From positions 248,001-312,000 of the forward strand of contig CAWIQY010000016.1 in NCBI GenBank assembly GCA_963838375.1: a stretch of 64,000 nt of DNA, in the 5' to 3' direction. The notes beneath the pieces were generated by a model that saw nothing but the letters and a program-made list of their open reading frames with translations, was not told the origin of the DNA and ran no database searches. The number at the start of each line of letters is the position of its first letter. Position 1 is the first letter of the stretch. Below are positions 18,069 to 25,928 of this stretch, one piece after another. The translations under genes and the position numbers were made by a program. This DNA is from DVED01 sp963838375 (GTDB taxonomy: Bacteria > Cyanobacteriota > Cyanobacteriia > Cyanobacteriales > Geitlerinemataceae).

Positions 18069-18379
18069 CCACTGACTCCGCTGCAACTGTCCCCAATCGG
18101 TAATCATACGGAGACACTTTCTCGATGCAACACAAATGTTACGCTGCTAGTGTTCCACCGCGATCGTCCTCGATGATTAGCCACATCGAACGGTGGAGAC
18201 AGAGGCGCTCCTACCGCGATGCACAATGACAAATGCGTCTGGAAAAGTTGAACCCGATCGAAACCGACACCGCGCACTTTGGGCAAAATTCAGTAAAAAG
18301 GCTGAGATGACAAGCGTGTAGGGACTTTGGATGTGGATAGGTGACTTCCTGCCTTGCTGCACTAGCCGCTCTCCGTCGG

Positions 18380-18413
18380 CTGATGGCGATCTTTTAGGAT
18401 CGATCGCCATCAG
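18380..18413. repeat. Inverted repeat overlapping the end of the CDF gene
   Basis: CTGATGGCGATC (18380-18391) pairs perfectly with GATCGCCATCAG (18402-18413). The hairpin spans the stop codon of the CDF gene. There is no T-tail. The stretch 18069-18379 before it holds no gene that can be supported. Confidence 0.45.
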
Positions 18414-19302
18414 TTCCGTAACTAATGCCTTCAGAATGATAGCTTGGGGGTTCGACGTGAATTAATACCCGTACGGGGCTGTACCGCGATTCTAGCTCCG
18501 TTTCCACCGCTTCGGTAATCTGATGAGCGGTTTCGACATCTTCAGCCGCGACAATCAGGTGCATTTCAATAAAAACCTGCCGACCCACCAATCCACGAGA
18601 GGCGATATCATGGCAGTTGAGGACACCGGGAACTTGGAGAACGACTTGCTGAATGGTTTCAGGAGCGATCGCCATTTCGTCTACCAACCAGGGGATATTT
18701 TGCTGTAGCACCTCCCAGCCGCTGCGGAACACCAACACCCCAACCGGAAAGGCAAAAACCACATCCAACCATTGATAGCCCAACCAGACCCCGATTAACC
18801 CCCCTATCACGGTCATGGAAATCCAGATGTCGCTCATGGTGTGGTATGCGTCGGCGACTAGGATTTTGCTACCAATTCGCTCTCCCTCTCGCCGTTCGTA
18901 CCACGCGACAAAGATATTGACCCCCAAAACAACCAGCATCAACCACAAAACCGGAGCGGACATGGTGACAGTTTGAACTGGAGATAATAATCGATCGACA
19001 GCGCCTTTAAGAATTTCAAAGCAAGCGATCGCCAAAAAAGCGGCAATTCCCATCGCTCCCAGCGCTTCAAACTTTTGATGACCGTAGGGATGATCGCGAT
19101 CGGGGTGCGGAGACGATAACTGACTGGTAAATAACCCCAGAACGTTACTCGTACTATCAGTGACGCTGTGCAGTGCATCCGCCAGCAAGCTCAGCGAACC
19201 CGTCCACCAACCCAATCCGGCTTTCAGTACCAACACGAACAGATTGAGCAGCAGGGTAATGACTAAAACGCGGCGAACTTGAGGACGGTAATCGGTGCTC
19301 AC
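18394..19302 (-). CDS. Cation diffusion facilitator family metal exporter
   Basis: 302-aa inner-membrane exporter of divalent metals (Zn, Mn, Fe or Co) driven by proton exchange. Six transmembrane segments are visible. Transmembrane segment 2 carries HSVTD and segment 5 carries HTMSD, the paired H-x3-D ligands of the transport site, as in zinc-type CDF proteins. DHPYGHQKFE lies in the loop after segment 2. A cytoplasmic C-terminal domain of about 95 residues (VLNCHDIASRGLVG ... IEMHLIV) follows and normally senses metal and dimerises. Exact metal is not deducible with certainty. Confidence 0.93.
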   Translation of the reverse strand: MSTDYRPQVRRVLVITLLLNLFVLVLKAGLGWWTGSLSLLADALHSVTDSTSNVLGLFTSQLSSPHPDRDHPYGHQKFEALGAMGIAAFLAIACFEILKGAVDRLLSPVQTVTMSAPVLWLMLVVLGVNIFVAWYERREGERIGSKILVADAYHTMSDIWISMTVIGGLIGVWLGYQWLDVVFAFPVGVLVFRSGWEVLQQNIPWLVDEMAIAPETIQQVVLQVPGVLNCHDIASRGLVGRQVFIEMHLIVAAEDVETAHQITEAVETELESRYSPVRVLIHVEPPSYHSEGISYGTDGDRS

Positions 19303-19365
19303 GACGCGGCATGGTAAAAACTAGATCGATTTTCCCATTGTCTTAGGCAAAAACGACATTAAAGT

Positions 19366-19390
19366 TGGGTTAAAATTTATGTTTAACCCA
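19366..19390. repeat. Hairpin between CDF gene and tRNA-Glu
   Basis: TGGGTTAAA (19366-19374) pairs with TTTAACCCA (19382-19390). It is AT-rich and lies upstream of the CDF start and downstream of the tRNA terminator, so its role is unclear. Confidence 0.35.
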
Positions 19391-19426
19391 AAAAGAGAGG
19401 GTACTTTTTACAGTATCCTCTCTTTT
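19391..19426 (-). terminator. Terminator of tRNA-Glu
   Basis: AAAAGAGAGGGTAC (19391-19404) pairs with GTATCCTCTCTTTT (19413-19426), a 14-bp stem with one G-T pair. It begins 6 nt past the 3' end of the tRNA on the minus strand and ends in a T-run in both directions. Confidence 0.8.
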
Positions 19427-19431
19427 TTTAG

Positions 19432-19504
19432 TACCCCCAAGGGAATTCGAATCCCTGTCGCCTCCGTGAAAGGGAGGTGTCCTAGGCCTCTAGACGATGG
19501 GGGC
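19432..19504 (-). tRNA. tRNA-Glu (anticodon TTC)
   Basis: 73-nt cloverleaf on the minus strand. The acceptor stem GCCCCCA pairs with TGGGGGT (last pair G-T), the anticodon loop reads CTTTCAC, and the T-arm is AGGGATTCGAATTCCCT. The discriminator base is A and CCA is not encoded. In cyanobacteria this tRNA also supplies glutamyl-tRNA for tetrapyrrole synthesis. Confidence 0.97.
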
Positions 19505-19635
19505 ATGTCCTAAGCGCCTTTACTAGATTAATTCATGTTTCTGTGGCTGTCAACCCCTCTTGGGCAATTTTTCCTAGAGACTGGGTACTCCTCCACACGA
19601 ACCATTTTTCCCGGCTTGAGAAAAAAAGAGTCCGA

Positions 19636-20241
19636 TCAATCCACAATCGCATTCAGCAAGACATCAGACAAGCTCAAACCTTGCATTTTTTCCAAGGTGA
19701 CGGTATCGACAATATCGAACTTCGCACCTGCACCTTGCAAGTCATCGTCCAACGCTTGCAAAAACTCTGTTACTTTTGGATCGTTGCCGACTTGGATAAA
19801 AGAAATCGCCAGTTCTTCATCGCGATCGATTTTCCGAGAGGCTTCGATAATCTGCTTCATCACGGTTTTTCGATCGTCGGGTTCCCCATCGGTGATCACC
19901 AGCATGGTTTCCCCATTGGGTTTGGTCGTTCCGGCAGTTCGGCGATCGAAAAAGTTATCCAGTGCATCCTGTAAAACACTTGCCAGATCCGTACGTCCCA
20001 CCGGATCGTTCTCCTCAAAAATTTGCGTCACTTTATCAGATGTGACATTATCGTAGCGCTTAAATCGGCTCGAAAAGACATAGATCGTAATTCCATCGGG
20101 ATCTAACTCTTCGCATTTTCTCGCCAGAGCTAGGGTCGATTCCTGCACGGTTTCCCAGCGGCTTTTATTGCCGGCTTGGTCTTGAGCGGACATACTGCCG
20201 CTTTTATCGATAATTAAGGTATAGTCGCGGTTTTCCAGCAC
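19636..20241 (-). CDS. VWA domain-containing protein
   Basis: 201-aa protein that is almost entirely a von Willebrand factor A domain. The metal-ion-dependent adhesion site is clear: DKSGSMS near residue 11, GRTDLASVL near residue 106 for the second metal ligand, and ITDGEPDD near residue 140. It has no signal peptide, so it is probably cytoplasmic. Such small proteins in cyanobacteria are often linked to stress or to phosphatase/kinase partners, but no partner is adjacent here. Function unknown. Confidence 0.85.
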   Translation of the reverse strand: MLENRDYTLIIDKSGSMSAQDQAGNKSRWETVQESTLALARKCEELDPDGITIYVFSSRFKRYDNVTSDKVTQIFEENDPVGRTDLASVLQDALDNFFDRRTAGTTKPNGETMLVITDGEPDDRKTVMKQIIEASRKIDRDEELAISFIQVGNDPKVTEFLQALDDDLQGAGAKFDIVDTVTLEKMQGLSLSDVLLNAIVD

Positions 20242-20492
20242 GGTTAACTTCCGATGATTGAGTTGGCAACGCCTCCCATCTTACCAGTTGCTTTCGTGCT
20301 GGAAGGTTAAAGTTGAACCTCTTTTGAGACTTCTCGAGCCTCGATGGTCTTGTCGAGTGGAGAAATCTCGCCTTCGGTAAACTCCACACACCACTATCCC
20401 TCTCCAGAAGTCGGGTTCGAGCTTTTTCCCCACTGGCTTCGGCGTGACGGCGAAGTGTCTGATGTGGCAGTTGTTTGAAGATTCCGACCCTG

Positions 20493-21123
20493 CGGTACGA
20501 TCGAACTAGAGTCTCAGAGCCACACGAAGCCAATGACTGCTTTCTTAACATCACCCCTAGAAGTTGATGTCAGTCGCGTACATCTAAGCGACGAACAGTT
20601 TTATCAACTCTGTATCAACAACCCCGATATCCCTCTCGAACGTACCGCTAAAGGAGTTTTACTCATTATGTCACCGGTGGGAGGAGAGAGCGGCAATCGC
20701 GAAATGGAGTTTGGAGGAGAGTTATATGTTTGGAATCGCCAAACGAAACTGGGAAAGGTTTTTAGTTCTTCCACTATTTTTAAGTTACCCTCAGGTGGCA
20801 GTCGCTCTCCTGATGCGGCGTGGGTGGAACTCTCGCGGTGGTCAGCTTTAACACCTCAACAACGGCAGAAATTTCCTCCCATTGCACCGGATTTTGTCTT
20901 GGAATTACGATCGAGAACTGACAGCCTGAAAATGCTACAAGAGAAAATGCAGGAATATCTCGATAGTGGGGTGCGGTTGGGTTGGATGTTCGATCCGCAA
21001 AATCAACAGGTTGCTATTTATCGTAGCGGAAAAGAAATAGAAGTTCTCGATTTGCCGACAGAACTTTCTGGGGAAGAGGTGTTACCGGGTTTTGTGCTAC
21101 AAGTCGATCGATTTGTGGATTGA
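20493..21123 (+). repeat. Tandem duplication unit 1 containing a Uma2 gene
   Basis: The sequence from CGGTACGATCGAACTAGAGT to the stop codon of the first Uma2 gene reappears 667 nt downstream (unit 2, 21160-21790), including 40 nt of upstream DNA. The two units differ by scattered, mostly synonymous substitutions, so the duplication is recent but not fresh. Confidence 0.85.
20533..21123 (+). CDS. Uma2 family (DUF820) putative endonuclease, copy 1
   Basis: 196-aa protein of the Uma2 family, which has a PD-(D/E)XK nuclease fold and is greatly expanded in cyanobacteria. Typical blocks are YQLCINNPDIPLER, GVLLIMSPVGGESG, SRSPDAAWVELSRW (the first catalytic D), FVLELRSRTDSLKMLQEKMQ (E-x-R/K region) and a C-terminal LPGFVLQVDR. 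The ATG is at 20533. The biological role of the family is unresolved. It is followed directly by a near-identical copy. Confidence 0.88.
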   Translation: MTAFLTSPLEVDVSRVHLSDEQFYQLCINNPDIPLERTAKGVLLIMSPVGGESGNREMEFGGELYVWNRQTKLGKVFSSSTIFKLPSGGSRSPDAAWVELSRWSALTPQQRQKFPPIAPDFVLELRSRTDSLKMLQEKMQEYLDSGVRLGWMFDPQNQQVAIYRSGKEIEVLDLPTELSGEEVLPGFVLQVDRFVD

Positions 21124-21199
21124 GGGACTTTCTGGTATGGATATCGTTTCTCAAACCTACGGTACGATCGAACTAGAGTCTCAGAGCCACACGAAGCCA

Positions 21200-21790
21200 A
21201 TGACTGCTTTCTTAACATCACCCCTGGAAGTTGATGTCAGTCGCGTACATCTAAGCGACGAACAGTTTTATCAACTCTGCATCAACAACCCCGATATCCC
21301 CCTGGAACGTACCGCTAAAGGAGTCTTACTCATTATGTCACCCGTCGGTGGAGAGAGCGGCAACCGCGAAATGGAGTTTGGCGCAGACTTAACGGTCTGG
21401 AATCGCCAAACGAAACTGGGGAAAGTCTTTAGTTCTTCCACTATTTTTAAGTTACCCTCAGGGGGCAGTCGCTCTCCCGATGCGGCATGGGTAGAACTCT
21501 CGCGGTGGTCAGCTTTAACACCTCAACAACGGCAAAAATTCCCACCCATCGCACCAGATTTTGTCATGGAATTGCGTTCTCGTAGCGACAGTCTGAAAAT
21601 GCTACAAGAGAAAATGCAGGAGTATCTCGATAGTGGGGTGCGGTTGGGTTGGATGTTCGATCCTCAAAATCAGCAAGTGGAACTCTATCGTCCAGGAAAA
21701 GAAATCGAAGTTCGTCAGTTGCCGACGGAACTTTCTGGAGAAGACGTGTTGCCGGGTTTTGTGCTACAAGTTGATCGATTTGTGGATTGA
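21200..21790 (+). CDS. Uma2 family (DUF820) putative endonuclease, copy 2
   Basis: Same length (196 aa) and architecture as copy 1. The ATG at 21200 is homologous to the start of copy 1; an upstream in-frame extension to 21092 only reads through the duplicated leader. The copies differ in a few residues (for example GADLTVW for GGELYVW, and RQLPTELSGED for LDLPTELSGEE), and the putative catalytic residues are kept in both. Upstream sequence is duplicated too, so both probably share expression signals. Confidence 0.88.
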   Translation: MTAFLTSPLEVDVSRVHLSDEQFYQLCINNPDIPLERTAKGVLLIMSPVGGESGNREMEFGADLTVWNRQTKLGKVFSSSTIFKLPSGGSRSPDAAWVELSRWSALTPQQRQKFPPIAPDFVMELRSRSDSLKMLQEKMQEYLDSGVRLGWMFDPQNQQVELYRPGKEIEVRQLPTELSGEDVLPGFVLQVDRFVD

Positions 21791-21850
21791 GATCGACGTG
21801 GTAGAATTTTTCTAGATCTAGGCTGTTACATTTCAACTAAAAACTTATCG

Positions 21851-22933
21851 ATGCGACAACGTTCCAGACAAAATCGGTTGAAAATAAAGATCGCCACCCG
21901 ATCGGCGATCGTCCGATTAACGATACTACTAGCCCTTTTATCGATCCTCTGTCTATGGGGTTGGTTTTCCCTATTTTGGATGCCGGGACGCAGTTATAGC
22001 GGTGAACTCCCTCCGCTAAATGCTCGGGAAATTGAACTGGAAAATTCACTTGAACGGGATGTAACTCAACTGGCGAAAACGATCGGAATTCGCAATTTTC
22101 TCGAATATGAGAACCTCAATGCAGCGGCGGATTTTTTAGAGAAATCCTTAGCACAAATGGGATATGAGGTAAAGCGGCAAAAATATGAAGTCCAAGGCAA
22201 AGCGTATTACAATATCGAAGCCGAAAAACGAGGAACCAAGAATCCCGATGAAATCATTGTCATTGGCGGTCATTACGATTCGGTGATGGATTGTCCGGGA
22301 GCGAATGATAATGCAACGGGAGCGGCGTCAACATTAGAATTAGCGAGAATATTTTCCCAGAAACCCACCGATCGTACCTTGCGTTTTGTGGAATTCACCA
22401 ATGAAGAACCGCCATTTTTCTGGGAATCGGAGATGGGAAGTTTGGTGTATGCAACGCGATCGTACGAGCAAAATGAAAATATCGTCGCCATGTTGAGCTT
22501 GGAAACTATGGGATATTTTTCGGATGAAAAAAAGAGTCAAAAATATCCGTTTCCCTTGGGATTCTTCTATCCCGATCGGGGCAATTTTATCACCTTTATC
22601 GGCAATCTCAATTCTGGCGATTTAGTGCGACAGACGATCGAATCTTTCCGCAGCCATACCCAATTCCCCTCAGAAGGTGGCGCATTTCCCGATTGGCTTC
22701 CCGGCGTCGGTTGGTCAGACCACTGGTCATTTTGGCAACAGGGTTACAAAGCCCTTATGGTGACAGATACCGCGCCCTTCCGCTACCGTTATTACCATAC
22801 GGCTGAAGATACGCCCGACAAAGTGGATTTCGAGAAACTGGCAAGAGTGGTGACGGGATTGGTAGAGACGATTTCCGATTTAGCTCAAACAGCATTCATC
22901 TCAACACCTACCCGGAGGGAGGTGTTGAGATGA
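21851..22933 (+). CDS. M28 family zinc peptidase, membrane-anchored; C-terminus formed by IS DNA
   Basis: 360-aa aminopeptidase-like protein. An N-terminal transmembrane anchor (about residues 18-42) follows a basic start, so the catalytic part is probably periplasmic. Di-zinc site residues are visible in GGHYDSVMDCPGANDNATG (H and bridging D), FTNEEPPFF (catalytic E and ligand E), the WSDHWSFW block and YYHTAEDTPDKV (final H ligand). The last residues (STPTRREVLR) are encoded by the left-end hairpin of the IS downstream, so the native C-terminus was cut and replaced by a short random tail. The catalytic core appears complete, so activity may be retained. Confidence 0.88.
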   Translation: MRQRSRQNRLKIKIATRSAIVRLTILLALLSILCLWGWFSLFWMPGRSYSGELPPLNAREIELENSLERDVTQLAKTIGIRNFLEYENLNAAADFLEKSLAQMGYEVKRQKYEVQGKAYYNIEAEKRGTKNPDEIIVIGGHYDSVMDCPGANDNATGAASTLELARIFSQKPTDRTLRFVEFTNEEPPFFWESEMGSLVYATRSYEQNENIVAMLSLETMGYFSDEKKSQKYPFPLGFFYPDRGNFITFIGNLNSGDLVRQTIESFRSHTQFPSEGGAFPDWLPGVGWSDHWSFWQQGYKALMVTDTAPFRYRYYHTAEDTPDKVDFEKLARVVTGLVETISDLAQTAFISTPTRREVLR

Positions 22934-23636
22934 ATGCGCGTGAGTTGACAACAGTCCTCTGACCCATGTGCGACAGCACGAGGGAAGAGGACAGGTCGGA
23001 AACGAACAAATCTTGTGCTATGCTACTTTATAAGAATTTGATTTCACTCTAAGATGTTTAAGGTCGTCAAGGTCAGACTAGATCCAGATGCCCAACAACA
23101 AAAGTCTCTAGCACAGGCTTTTGGCAGTTGTCGCTGGCTTTGAAATTATTGTCTGAACTTGATGAACCAAACCTATAAAGAGACCGGTTTTGGGCTATCT
23201 GGATATGAAGTAAAGAAATTAATCCCACAGTTGAAAAAAGAGCATGACTGGTTGGCTTTAACTTACTCACAGTGCTTACAAAAAGTCTGCTTAAATCTGG
23301 GATTGGCTTTCAATAACTTCTTTGAAAAGAGAGCTAAATACCCGAGTTTTAAGTCTAAGCAGGGTAAGCAGTCAATACAGTACCCTCAAAATGTCAAGGT
23401 TGCCGAGAGTTATTTAACCCTGCCAAAAATCGGCAAGGTCTCGGCAATTATTCATAGACCCGTTGAGGGCAAAATCAAGACCGTCACCGTATCCAAAAAC
23501 TGTTCTAATCAATACTTTGCGGCGATTTTGTTTGATGACGGTAAGGAGAAACCGGAACCCAAGATGGAGGGGAAGAAGATCGGTGTTGACTTGGGTGTGA
23601 AACTGTAACTTAATATCTGGTCAGATATATACAAAA

Positions 23637-23801
23637 CTACTCAATTTGACCAGATATTAAAGAATCAATATCGGCTCTTACCTTCTTCTGCCAGTCCGGT
23701 ATTTGCTTGAGCCTTTCGCGGACACCGGGTAAAACTTTCAATTGCACCGGGACTTGATCGTATGCCACTTTATGATCTGGCTGGAATTTTAATGTTGGCA
23801 T
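23637..23801 (-). CDS. 54-aa ORF divergent from the inner tnpB
   Basis: A complete small ORF: ATG at 23801, stop TAG at 23637-23639, starting MPTLKFQPDHKVAY and containing VLPGVRERLKQIPDWQKK. Composition (charged, one Trp in a helix-like segment, regular spacing) looks protein-like rather than random. It is transcribed away from tnpB with a shared upstream region of 61 nt containing TATACTACATAATATAACG. Its end overlaps the left-end palindrome. It may be a small DNA-binding regulator carried by the element; function is not known and it is not recognised as a named family. Confidence 0.45.
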   Translation of the reverse strand: MPTLKFQPDHKVAYDQVPVQLKVLPGVRERLKQIPDWQKKVRADIDSLISGQIE

Positions 23802-23862
23802 GATTAAAGGCTTTTATATCTGGTATACTACATAATATAACGTATTTGAAAGGTCGAATCAA

Positions 23863-25122
23863 ATGCTACTTAGTTTCAAGACGGCATTAAGACCCAACAA
23901 TAAACAGGAGACACTATTTCGCAAAGCTTCCGGAATATCACGACACGCATACAATTGGGCTAACGCTCAGATCGGGGATGTTTTGGCAATTCGTGAAACC
24001 GACAAGACGGTCAAAGTTCCTACAGCAATCGATTTGCATAAAAAGTTGGTGGCTGAAGTCAAATCCGTTAATCAATGGTATTACGAAGTCAATAAAAACG
24101 TCCCTCAAAAAGCGCTGGCAGATTGCCGAACCGCTTGGGATAGATGCTTTAAAAAGGTTTCCCAACAACCCCGATTCAAAAAGAAAGGTCAACACGATTC
24201 TTTTTATTTGGAATCAGGGACAAAAGCCAAGCCGGGAATCAAAAATGACGGTAAGCGAGTCAGATTACCCTCTATCGGTTGGGTGCGCTTAGCAGAGCCT
24301 CTACCTGTGACAGCTGTTCATAACTGTGTGATCTCACGCCAAGCTAATCGTTGGCTTATCTCAATTAAGGTTGAAATTGAAAAACCCAACGTAGACCCTA
24401 ATAGACCGACAGTTGGTGTTGACATAGGAATTAAGGAATTAGCAGTTTGTTCTAACGGGAAAGTCTTCGCTAACCCGAAAGCGTATCGCCGTTTAAACAA
24501 ACGGATGAAGCGGTTACAACGTCGCGTTAGTAAGCGTGTCAAAGGTTCTAAAAATCGAGCCAAAGCGGTGCAAAAGCTAGCTAAGTTACACGCCCGGATT
24601 GCCAACACACGTAAGGATGCGATTCACAAATTAACTCACTATCTTGCCCAGAACCACAGCGAGATCAAGATTGAGGATTTGTCAATTAAAGCCTTCTTGA
24701 AAAATCACAAGTTAGCCGGGGCAATTGCCGATTGTGGTATGTACGAGTTTCGCCGACAGTTAGAGTATAAAACTGAGAAATTTTCCAGTCAGTCGATCTT
24801 GGTTGATAGAATGTTTCCCAGTTCTCAAATCTGCTCAAACTGTGGCAATCATCGTCACAAAATTCCCTTAAAAAACCGCACTTATCTCTGCCCTGAATGC
24901 GGTTATACCGAGGACAGAGACTTAAACGCGGCGAAGAATATCGAACGATGGTTTGATGGAATCCATATTCCAGAGCGTTCGGATTGGGCGGTGAGTTCCA
25001 CCGTGTCAGCCTGTGAAGTAGACAAACCCGATAGCAGTTATGCTGTCGCTACGTTGAATCAGGAAGTCAACAGCAATCCGACTCATGTCCAGCTTTGTCT
25101 AGATTTGAGTAGGTTTGTATAG
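23863..25122 (+). CDS. tnpB: TnpB, RNA-guided endonuclease of the inner element
   Basis: 419 aa with all catalytic residues present: RuvC-I GVDIGIKE, RuvC-II IKIEDLS, RuvC-III DRDLNAAKN, and the zinc finger CSNCGNHR...CPECG. The basic bridge-like helix region RRLNKRMKRLQRRVSKR is typical. TnpB proteins cut the empty donor or target site using an omega-RNA made from the 3' end of the element. Such an RNA would cover the gene end and its guide would begin near 25138. The gene is intact, unlike its host tnpB. There is no tnpA, so mobility depends on a recombinase elsewhere. Confidence 0.93.
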   Translation: MLLSFKTALRPNNKQETLFRKASGISRHAYNWANAQIGDVLAIRETDKTVKVPTAIDLHKKLVAEVKSVNQWYYEVNKNVPQKALADCRTAWDRCFKKVSQQPRFKKKGQHDSFYLESGTKAKPGIKNDGKRVRLPSIGWVRLAEPLPVTAVHNCVISRQANRWLISIKVEIEKPNVDPNRPTVGVDIGIKELAVCSNGKVFANPKAYRRLNKRMKRLQRRVSKRVKGSKNRAKAVQKLAKLHARIANTRKDAIHKLTHYLAQNHSEIKIEDLSIKAFLKNHKLAGAIADCGMYEFRRQLEYKTEKFSSQSILVDRMFPSSQICSNCGNHRHKIPLKNRTYLCPECGYTEDRDLNAAKNIERWFDGIHIPERSDWAVSSTVSACEVDKPDSSYAVATLNQEVNSNPTHVQLCLDLSRFV

Positions 25123-25928
25123 GTTTTACAGAACGGTTTAACTCATTTTGCGATTACCAGCGATGGGTCAAAGTTTGACAACCCGAGAATCCTCAATCAA
25201 CATGAGCCGAATTTAAAACTCAAACAGCAACAGCTATCGAGAAAGCAAAAAGGCTCTAACAATCGCTCCAAAGCCAGATTGAAAGTTGCCAGAGTTCATG
25301 GGAAAATGACTAACTGCCGTGCCGATTTTCTCCACAAGCTATCTCGTAGGATAGTGAACGAAAACCAAGTGATTGTGGTGGAAAATCTCAATGTTAAAGG
25401 GATGATGCAGAATCACTGCCGAGCTAAATCTATCCATCAGGTTGGCTGGGGGATGTTTTGCACCATGCTTAAATACAAGGCAGAAACGGAAGGGAAGATT
25501 TATCAAGAAGTCGATCGATTTTTCCCGAGTTCAAAAATCTGTCATGTGTGTCTTCATCAAGTCGGTAGCTTACCCCTAGATGTAAGATTCTGGACTTGTG
25601 AACAGTGCCATACAAAACACGACAGGGACATCAACGCAGCGATCAACCTTCGAGATGAAGGACTACGAATTTTGACCTCTGGAACGGGGGATAAAGCCTG
25701 TCGCCCAGATGTAAGTCGCAGTCATAGAGGACGTAAGAAATCTACGACTACGCTTTCTGTTGGACAGGAAGCCAACACTGTACCGTCAGGTCAGTGTGGG
25801 TAGTTCACATTCGGTTAGCTAGACATCGGTAATGTCCGCTCCATATCCCCCAATCCCCCTGGCAATCCTGACTGTAACCAAAACACATGAAAAAGTATAT
25901 ATAAAATACCGCACAATAGTTGAGGTGA

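Larger units (their letters stand above)
23597..25137 (+). mobile_element. Inner tnpB element inserted in the RuvC-I codons of the outer tnpB
   Basis: Boundaries are deduced from rejoining the outer tnpB frame: GACTTGGGT on the left, TTAACTCATT on the right, 1541 nt in between, with a 3-nt ambiguity because GGT is present at both junctions. No target duplication is seen. GG at both junctions is what IS607-type (serine recombinase) elements show; this assignment is an inference since no recombinase gene is present. The left end has a 12-bp perfect arm pair (23612-23623 with 23647-23658). Confidence 0.7.
22894..25803 (+). mobile_element. IS200/IS605-type element with tnpB only, interrupted by a second element
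   Basis: The left end is a perfect 16-bp hairpin (22894-22909 with 22920-22935, loop ACCCGGAGGG). The right end has the hairpin ACACTG/CAGTGT (25775-25797) next to the tnpB stop, and the exact edge lies some nucleotides beyond. No tnpA is present. The tnpB gene is dead (see 23054-25803) and holds a second tnpB element at 23597-25137. Confidence 0.75.
23054..25803 (+). pseudogene. tnpB: tnpB (IS200/IS605 OrfB) of the outer element, nonsense mutation plus IS insertion
   Basis: RNA-guided nuclease-type accessory protein of an IS element, now inactive. Reading from ATG 23054 gives MFKVVKVRLDPDAQQQ and then a TGA after SCRWL where the family has W (TGG). The frame continues to GVDLG at 23596, is broken by 1541 nt of foreign IS, and resumes in frame at 25138 with LTHFAITSDG. 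It then shows VVENLNVKG (second RuvC acid), the zinc finger CHVC...CEQC and HDRDINAAIN (third acid). Excising the insert rejoins the codons exactly, giving about 402 aa. Confidence 0.9.

Noticed and set aside
20204..20554. Minus-strand ORF starting inside the first Uma2 gene
   Set aside because: It is antisense to the Uma2 start region, is repeated antisense to copy 2, and has no family pattern.
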